Assembly: GCA_963921425.1 (NCBI GenBank)
Contig: OY992833.1
Location: 28,196,698 to 28,260,697, forward strand
DNA from: Dryas octopetala
Lineage: Eukaryota; Streptophyta; Magnoliopsida; Rosales; Rosaceae
Direction: 5' to 3'
Length of the DNA stretch: 64,000 nt
Positions 57,696 to 64,000 of this stretch are shown here, in pieces. The position numbers were made by a program, and so were the translations under genes. Below the pieces are notes generated by a model that had not been told where the DNA came from, searched no databases, and worked only from the letters and a program-made list of their open reading frames with translations. Every line of letters starts with the position of its first letter. Position 1 is the first letter of the stretch.

Positions 57696-58399
57696 GGCAT
57701 AAATTTAATTTAGACACTTAACTATATATGCTATTTTAATGGGGTTCATGCACTTTCAAATATTTTAAATATACATCTGATTTATTATTTAAATTGAAAA
57801 ATAAATTTGTCCATTGATTCATTGAGATATCAGTTAAATGACAGTTTGGCTTTTGCTGACTGGAATTACTTGGCGATGTAGCGCTATCTCAACAAATATT
57901 TCTCGCCAAATGAGCGACACGGGTCCACAATTTAATAATAGTAGAGAGAGAGAGAGTTTGTGGGCCCGTGTCAGGGATTAGGTGGACCCGCGGGAAATGA
58001 GCAACACGAGTTCACAAACTCATCATCTCTTTCTCGCTCGTTAAATACAAGTGAGAGATTTATATTCGAATTTGGGAGAAAACGTGATGTTTTTGGAAGA
58101 CTAAATGGTCAGGAGAGCGTTCGACGAGGGAGAAAGAGGTGATGGGTGTGTGGGCCCGTGTCAAGTGGATATGTGTCGCTCATTTGGCGGGAAATGTATG
58201 CTGAGTTGGTGCCACGTCGTCAATTAATCCCCGTTAGCAAAAGCCAAGCTGACATTTAACTGATCTCTTAATAAATTGATGGACGAAATTTTATTTTTCA
58301 ATTTACATAATAAATCAGGTGTATATTTGAAATATTTGAAAATTTGTGGATCCCGTTAAAATAACATATATAGTTATGTGTCTAAATTGAATTTATGCC
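57696..58399. mobile_element. Non-autonomous Mutator element (TIR-MULE), 704 bp
   Basis: Starts GGCATAAATTTAATTTAGAC and ends with the inverse AATTTATGCC. The arms of about 240 bp remain alignable, including GTTAAATG, TTGGCTTTTGCT and TTCAATTTA segments. Both sides are flanked by the same 9 bases, TAAAAAATT (57687-57695 and 58400-58408), the Mutator target length. The 200 bp interior carries repeated GTGGGCCCGTGTC and GAGCGACAC-like words and has no transposase. Confidence 0.9.
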
Positions 58400-58408
58400 T
58401 AAAAAATT

Positions 58409-59102
58409 TCATCATTTGATTTAAAATTCTTACTTTTTCATAAAATTTTGATAAAAATCAGGTTTATACATTAATTAAAATGATTTATCTTTAGTTGAAA
58501 TTCTGTGCATTTGAGCATAAATTTTGAAATCTTAATTCTGTGATCGGAATTATCAAATCACAAATGTGTGTTTGTTTATCAAAAGTTTTATTTTGTTTGA
58601 TTATAACTGCATCCAAAGTTTAAGTCGCTACATCTTGGACTTTTTACCTTTTTTTTTTCACGAAAGAAGCTGCTAGTATTTTCATCACTATGAAAATCAG
58701 ACATGAAGAGAGCGATTTTTCCGGCCAAACTCCAAAACATGAGAATACTGAATAGTAGCAATGTGGACTACCATAAAATCCCTTGTATTTCATACCGTCC
58801 GCTGGGCTCTATATCTCGGATTTGGATCCAAATGCCTATATCTCTCTACATAGGGGTGCAGGGTCAAAATCTCTCTTTAGAGTAAAGCACTGAATACTCA
58901 TAAATTTCTTATCAACAAAACGTGGTTCAACCATAGCATCATTACAATTATAAAATAGAATGAAGAAAAAAGTCAGCATAACATATTGTATTGGGTTAAA
59001 TGATTATTGGCCAATGGCCAAAAAAAAAATGATTATTGGCCAATACAAGGAAAACAATATTAGAAATTGTAGCTATTGGTTAATAGCTTGGTTCAAAAAT
59101 GC
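58409..59102. other. Spacer and 3' UTR of the TPR-SET gene
   Basis: No gene was recognised. A repeat of the words AATGATTATTGGCCAAT occurs twice at about 58,999 and 59,028. Part of this is likely the 3' UTR of the minus-strand SET gene. Confidence 0.5.
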
Positions 59103-60707
59103 CTATAGACCAAGAAGAGTCTTCATCGCTTGCTTTTTCACTACTTTCCCATACACCCCTCTTCCCAACTTCAAAGCTCTCTCTATTTCCACCACTCCAC
59201 CACCCCCTTTCTTCAACTTTTCCACCAACATCTTCAACACCCTCTCATCACTTCCCACTGATTCTGCAATGCTATCAACCACAGAATCCATCGGCGGTAA
59301 CTGTCTTCCCCAGCCTTTCGCCGACTTCTCCAAGCCATAAGCCTGAGAGAATGCATCCCAAAAGGAGGCCCTCAAGTAGCCTTTTTCCCTTTCCCTCACC
59401 ACCCATCTTCTCATACCTTCCTCCAGCCTATAAACTGCTGCACTGGCATTTATCCCTCTTTCAAGGCCCATCTCAATCTCTCTCATGTCTTGCCTGCAAC
59501 GGAGTTCCTCCTCAAACTTGCACCTCTTGCAGTTACACCTAAATCCCCATGTCTTGGACATTTCACTGCGCTTGTCCAATGGAGAAAGCACATCAAAATA
59601 TGCAAATGTTATCTCCTCACCAGCCTTAACATCTCTGGAAGCATGAACTATTACATAGTCTCCAACATGCAACCGTCTTGCATTGGGAACACATGAGTGG
59701 TTGATGAATGAAGCCAGTACCCATAGCCCAACACCATAATAGTCACTGTTCTTCCCCAAAACCTTTGAAGAAACTGCATGCTCGACAAGAGAATTGACAT
59801 CCAAGATGCTTAGAATCCTACTCACATTAAGCTTCTCGTTTGGGTACCCACTATGCTCTGACTCAGGCTTAAAGAGACTGATCTCAGGGACCTCAAGTTC
59901 ATCCTCATCTTCACCACTCGATAATGCACTAATCAAATCACGGGTTCTTGAACATTTAGCCGTGGAATCCATGACTTTTTCAGTGAAGTTCTTCCACATG
60001 ACCAATTGAGCATTCTCATCCAAATTTTGAGCTGGCAAAATACCCCTCGCTGTGGCAACTGCTTTGGTAACTAACACCAAACTTCCAGCATCAATGTTCT
60101 TTGTTGCAAAGAGCCCACGCCCTCTGATCTCAGATTTCTTTATCTGCACTGCACCAATGTACTCAGCAGGTTCTGGAGACTTTCCGCGAAACCCATTGAC
60201 GACCCACTCTGATAGATCAAAGCCTCCAGTTCTTGACATCAACTCGAGCTTCTTGCATTTCTGTAAGTACCCATTAAGGTTTACAGAGTTCCCATTAGCC
60301 TGAGGATCGAGCTGGGCTGTTTTGAAGCAGTCCAATGCCATGGAATACCTGTTCAGATTCAGCAAAATCTTACCTTTACAGAGAAGAGTCTTGAAATGGG
60401 TACTCTCAATTTTCAATGCCTGATCACAATCTTTCAAGGCCTCTGCAAAATCTCGGAGTCTGGATCGTGCCTCGGCTCGGTTCGAGAGGGCTAAGCAGAG
60501 GGATTTGTGGAGCTTGGGGAGATCATGATCTGGGTCTGGGTCTTCACAGGCCTTTGAGATTTGGTCTTGGCAGAGGTTGATGAACTGAGAGTACACTTGT
60601 ACGGACTCCTTCCATTCTTCTCTGAGCAGGAGCTCTGTGGCTTTGGATCTGAGCTGCTGCATTTGCTCTTCTGCCATTTCTGGCTGTTCTTGTTCGGTTT
60701 CTCTCAT
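59103..60707 (-). CDS. TPR and SET domain protein, putative protein methyltransferase
   Basis: A single-exon gene of 534 residues. ATG at 60705-60707 gives MRETEQEQPEMAEEQ; a second ATG ten codons on is also possible. Residues about 15-150 form TPR-like helical repeats (LSNRAEARSRLRDFAEALKD, LCKGKILLNLNRYSMALDCF). The split SET domain follows: SEIRGRGLFATKNIDAGSLV near residue 195, then after an insert VLASFINHSCVPNARRLHVG, where NHSC is the core catalytic and SAM-contact motif, and EEITFAYFD. A post-SET-like Cys cluster reads WGFRCNCKRCKFEEE. It recalls Arabidopsis At1g33400. The substrate is unknown; it may act on histones or other proteins. Intronless, unlike all its neighbours here. Confidence 0.93.
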   Translation of the reverse strand: MRETEQEQPEMAEEQMQQLRSKATELLLREEWKESVQVYSQFINLCQDQISKACEDPDPDHDLPKLHKSLCLALSNRAEARSRLRDFAEALKDCDQALKIESTHFKTLLCKGKILLNLNRYSMALDCFKTAQLDPQANGNSVNLNGYLQKCKKLELMSRTGGFDLSEWVVNGFRGKSPEPAEYIGAVQIKKSEIRGRGLFATKNIDAGSLVLVTKAVATARGILPAQNLDENAQLVMWKNFTEKVMDSTAKCSRTRDLISALSSGEDEDELEVPEISLFKPESEHSGYPNEKLNVSRILSILDVNSLVEHAVSSKVLGKNSDYYGVGLWVLASFINHSCVPNARRLHVGDYVIVHASRDVKAGEEITFAYFDVLSPLDKRSEMSKTWGFRCNCKRCKFEEELRCRQDMREIEMGLERGINASAAVYRLEEGMRRWVVREREKGYLRASFWDAFSQAYGLEKSAKGWGRQLPPMDSVVDSIAESVGSDERVLKMLVEKLKKGGGGVVEIERALKLGRGVYGKVVKKQAMKTLLGL

Positions 60708-61258
60708 CTCTCACTATGATTCTTTTGGGTTACTGAGACTTCCTGTAGTTTTTGAATTCTAGAGTATGTAACGGTCACAACTCACAAGGCCTTTTTTTTA
60801 TTCTACCTTTTCGTAACGTTAACGGCTATATCGGTCTTAAACGGTCTCATAAAAGAGTTCTGTAAATAAGGCAGAAACGACGCCGTCGAGATTGCTACTA
60901 GAAACAAGAAGCTGAACCCTTTATAATTACTCCTTTTTTTTTTTTTTTCTACTTAATAATAATTAATTTTTAATTTTTTATGTTTGTTAGCATCAAACCT
61001 ATGGGACTTGATTTAGAGAATGCAGTGCTCAGTATTGCTTGGGAATATAATGAATATTATAGATAACATAAGATGTTAACAGCAATTATCAGTATCTTTT
61101 TAAACTGGAGCAAATTTCTGTGGTCTAATCTCCTAAGCTCCAGATTGCTAGCATGTCTAGCAAATTATCACTTTACATGAACAAGTACTTCTCCAGATTT
61201 CTATGGCTTGTTGCTTTTGCAATTTCTAGTTAAAGGATACGTTTCGATTCTCAGTTTA
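60708..61258. other. SET-gene promoter and APC2 3' UTR
   Basis: Both flanking genes are on minus, so this stretch holds the SET-gene promoter at its left and the APC2 3' UTR at its right. A T-rich tract lies near 60,940. No further feature found. Confidence 0.5.
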
Positions 61259-64000
61259 TTACTTTTTCAAAACGTACATTCCGTCTCTTAGTTCTAACTT
61301 CTCTTCAGAAACTAGACCCGATAAGAAACTTTGCAGCTGTTGGAGAGTTTTGTCATAAGGAGGATCAGCTATGCAGAACATCTGCAGGTATGTGTTGAGA
61401 AATCTATTAAAAACAGGGGCAAATAATTTATCCAATCATGTTATTTTGCCTAAACCAAAAAATATGGGAATGTTTAGATCGTCATTACCTTGAGAGTATT
61501 ATGAATTCGATCTAATGCCATGCTTCCAAAGTTTGTGAGCATTCCCAAGATAAATTTCTGCAACAAACAGAATAACCTTTAAAAAGCCAGAAACAAAATG
61601 GCACCATGCATTCATCCATTTACGTACTCTCACATACCTCATACACAGTCATTTCCTTGCGCAGTTGATCCTCTACAGAGGCTACAGAGCTCTCTCCCTC
61701 CTCATCACCAACTGTAAGATCCTCACAGTTCTCGTTGTTGCCACCATTTTTACTTGTGTCAACCATACCTTCCATTAGTGTAAACACGTGGTCATCAGAG
61801 TCTGCCCCATGTGATTCTGCAAGGACTCCCTTCAATAAGAAAAATGCAGCAAAGGTATGAGCTTTCCTCTTGACTTTCAGTGCTTAAAACTTCAATAAAT
61901 GACAAATATGGACCTATTTGAAACAACTTTAGCTGGTGCTTGACAGAAAGGGGATGGGCCAACTTTACAATGAAGTAAACTTGAAGGTAACTAAGAAAAA
62001 GAATCTGTAATCAGTAAAATTAACCAGTCCTTCTGACTTTAAGCTAGAGTTTCAAAAACTGTTTACTCAGTCAACAAGGCAGACGACTGAAATTACCGGA
62101 TATTTCCAAAACTAAGCTAGGGTGTGTGCTCAATGTCTACCTTCTATTTGCTCAGTCAACAAAACAAATAACTGAAACTTACTAGGTTTCTTTAAAACTA
62201 AGCTATGGTTTGTGTTCAATGTCGACCTATGTATTGAAAGAAAACAAGTAAATTATGAAACATGAAAGCATTATCAAACATACCTTGCTTATCCAATAAT
62301 TTATCTTGCGATTAAGTATGTCTACTGGAATCCCAATTGCAGCTGCAAGATCTGTAGAGGTCCAGCTGAAAGTAGAAGATATAAATATAGTTATAATACA
62401 CTGAACAATACAAAATGCATTAATATATTTCTGAGTTTACCTTGTCTGATCTTGAAATTGCATTATAATTGCTGCATGTGCAGGAGCTACCATGAACTGC
62501 ATTGCTCTATCTTCAAATTGCAATTCCAACTACAACAGCACCAACCATCATAAATATTGTTAATGCCAATTGAGTGATTCAGGAAAGATGTAAAAGCTAA
62601 GCAGGTCAAAATTCTCCATCTCACTAAGGGCATGAAATTTCAAGCAAACCTTGACAGTACCAAGATTTTTCTTCCACAATAGCTTACGAGGGGTCTTGAT
62701 TTCATTAAACCTCTTTGCGTAATCAGAGAGTAGTTGGTCAACAGGACCAGGAACATTAAGGGACTCATCCTGAAAATTATTTTAAAGGTTAATCAAAGCG
62801 CACTGGAAGTTTGTCACAATAAACAATGTAATTGAAATGAGAATAATTTAAGTGCTTAAACACTTCTAGACATCATCATATTTATATGTATGGTATCTGT
62901 GATTGAAAAGAAAATGTAAATGTACCCTCTCAACCTTGAGGGTCCAAGAAGATATTTCAAATTATGAGAATATGAATCCATCGTCCATTATCCTTTACCT
63001 TTCAAATTAAATTAAATTAAATGATATTATCACAGGCAACGATTCACTACCTGGATTGGAGGCCAGAAATTTGAAGAGATGATTGTAGCATCAAGAACAT
63101 CCATGGATACCTCCTTATCCTGCTCATCACCTAAGCATACATCTACCCAAAGTAAGTGGGAATTAAATAAATAATTATGGTCTTCTGGTAATGCGGGACT
63201 GCTGGAGAGATATAGCCTCAAAACCATCACCTATAGGGGAAAAAATATATAATCTGAAAGCTACCTGTTTGAGATGGCCGAGCTATGGTTGCTTTAATAT
63301 TTCCGTTTGTCCTCTTAGAATCAATCAGATCATTGAGCATAATTTCACATTTCTGCATGCTGCTCTCTCCAAAATGTATCTGAAGAATGATCATACAAAA
63401 CTGAACATTAAGGTAGGCAATTTGAAGACTACACAGACAATTCCTAACTTCACTCAATAGAGCCGATTAAACGAAGACACTACAAACTTTAATAAATAAA
63501 CCACTTGCCTTGAGGAGTTCAAGAGTACGTATTTCTGAATCTATGTCATAATCAGATTTGTTGAGAAGCTTTTCAGCCAGCATAACACGGTATTCATTAA
63601 CTAGTTGGTCTTTTGAACCAATTATGCCAACAATCATTCCAAGTATGTCAACCTTCCTTCGGTTCCTGCTACCTTTCAAAGGGTCAGCTTCTACAGGGTC
63701 AGGCTCCCAGCTGAAAGGGCAGAATTCATTTGGAGAAATACATCAGATAAGTATTACAGTAAGCAGAAAAATATAGCATCTGATTGGCCTAATATATACT
63801 AATTTGTTCCTATAACTTGCAAACAACTAAATTACATTTCTTCCACAGTCATGCTTATACACATACCGTGAAGCATTTATCCATGCTTGCTTGTCATCAG
63901 TGTGGAAATCATCATCAAGACCAGTGTTCTCTTGACTTTCTTCATCTCTATTTAATTCTTCCAGAAGGCTATCCCCAGCGCTCCCAGATACATTTGGATT
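61259..64000 (-). CDS. APC2: Anaphase-promoting complex subunit 2 (APC2), 3' part
   Basis: Exons on minus in the window: 63867-64000 (continues beyond it), 63509-63710, 63265-63379, 63051-63142, 62650-62769, 62441-62529, 62284-62365, 61638-61829, 61489-61557 and 61259-61381; about 405 C-terminal residues in frame. The cullin-homology region shows VDILGMIVGIIGSKDQLVNE, EYRVMLAEKLLNKSDYDIDS, IHFGESSMQKCEIMLNDLID and FWPPIQDESLNVPGPVDQLL. The winged-helix C-terminus reads GMLTNFGSMALDRIHNTLKM and ends EKLELRDGMYVLKK. APC2 is the cullin-like scaffold of the APC/C ubiquitin ligase that drives mitotic exit. The intron after LELLK has a GC donor. The N-terminal half lies upstream, beyond base 64,000. 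Confidence 0.95.

Noticed and set aside
1-64000. CRISPR arrays, operons, rRNA genes, or plastid/mitochondrial insertions
   Set aside because: No regularly spaced short repeats, no rRNA sequence and no organelle gene runs were seen; the genome is a plant nucleus.

Overview
This is nuclear DNA of a flowering plant. Genes are interrupted by short AT-rich introns with GT..AG borders, spacers are AT-rich, and the gene families (MIKC* MADS, alpha-expansin, NAC, CYP704B, CASP, NDH lumenal subunit, MIR169) are those of eudicots. Protein style and the compact layout suggest a woody rosid, perhaps a Rosaceae such as Prunus; that taxon is an inference. From memory of the Arabidopsis gene order, the chain AGL30/94-like - EXPA - methyltransferase - endosulfine - CYP704B - NAP matches the At1g69540 to At1g69490 block in order. 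The AGL30-like, EXPA and RSA1/EMB1579 genes also recall the paralogous At2g03060-At2g03150 block.

Layout. 1-3.9 kb: 3' part of a MIKC* MADS-box gene (+), with a hAT-like fragment in its large first intron. 6.4-7.4 kb: alpha-expansin (-). 7.6-18.7 kb: an 11 kb gene-poor spacer with a Tourist-like MITE, a 230 bp tandem duplication and a near-perfect hairpin. 18.7-22 kb: RING-finger protein (-) with a problematic start codon. 23.1-25.3 kb: plastid-type methyltransferase (-). 25.8-28.3 kb: endosulfine (-). 30.3 kb: a MIR169-family hairpin. 31.7-32.6 kb: CASP (+). 33.0-33.7 kb: PnsL2 (-). 34.0-38.5 kb: a nested transposon complex. 38.8-39.7 kb: DUF962/Mpo1-like (+). 40.1-42.2 kb: CYP704B (-). 43.4-44.5 kb: NAP-type NAC (-). 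44.5-48.4 kb: spacer with a solo LTR. 48.4-57.4 kb: RSA1/EMB1579-like CCAR protein (+). 57.7-58.4 kb: non-autonomous Mutator element. 59.1-60.7 kb: intronless TPR-SET protein (-). 61.3-64.0 kb: 3' half of APC2 (-), running off the window.

The most unusual region is 33,951-38,463. It is a Mutator-like element with ~400 bp terminal inverted repeats that has captured coding fragments of two unrelated host genes: a tonoplast sugar transporter on + and homoserine kinase on -. A 2.35 kb hAT-type element with GC-rich ends and an 8 bp target duplication is inserted in it, and its core is a ~340 bp tandem array. A 406 bp foldback element sits in the TA tract of its right arm. A short conserved module recurs in the array, in that foldback and in a third foldback at 29.6-30.0 kb, which lies directly upstream of the TATA box of the MIR169 locus.

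The genes do not form an operon-like pathway; they are separate transcription units. Exon borders were set by reading frame, GT/AG signals and remembered family sequence, and frames were checked to be continuous through each gene. No alignment or RNA evidence was available.
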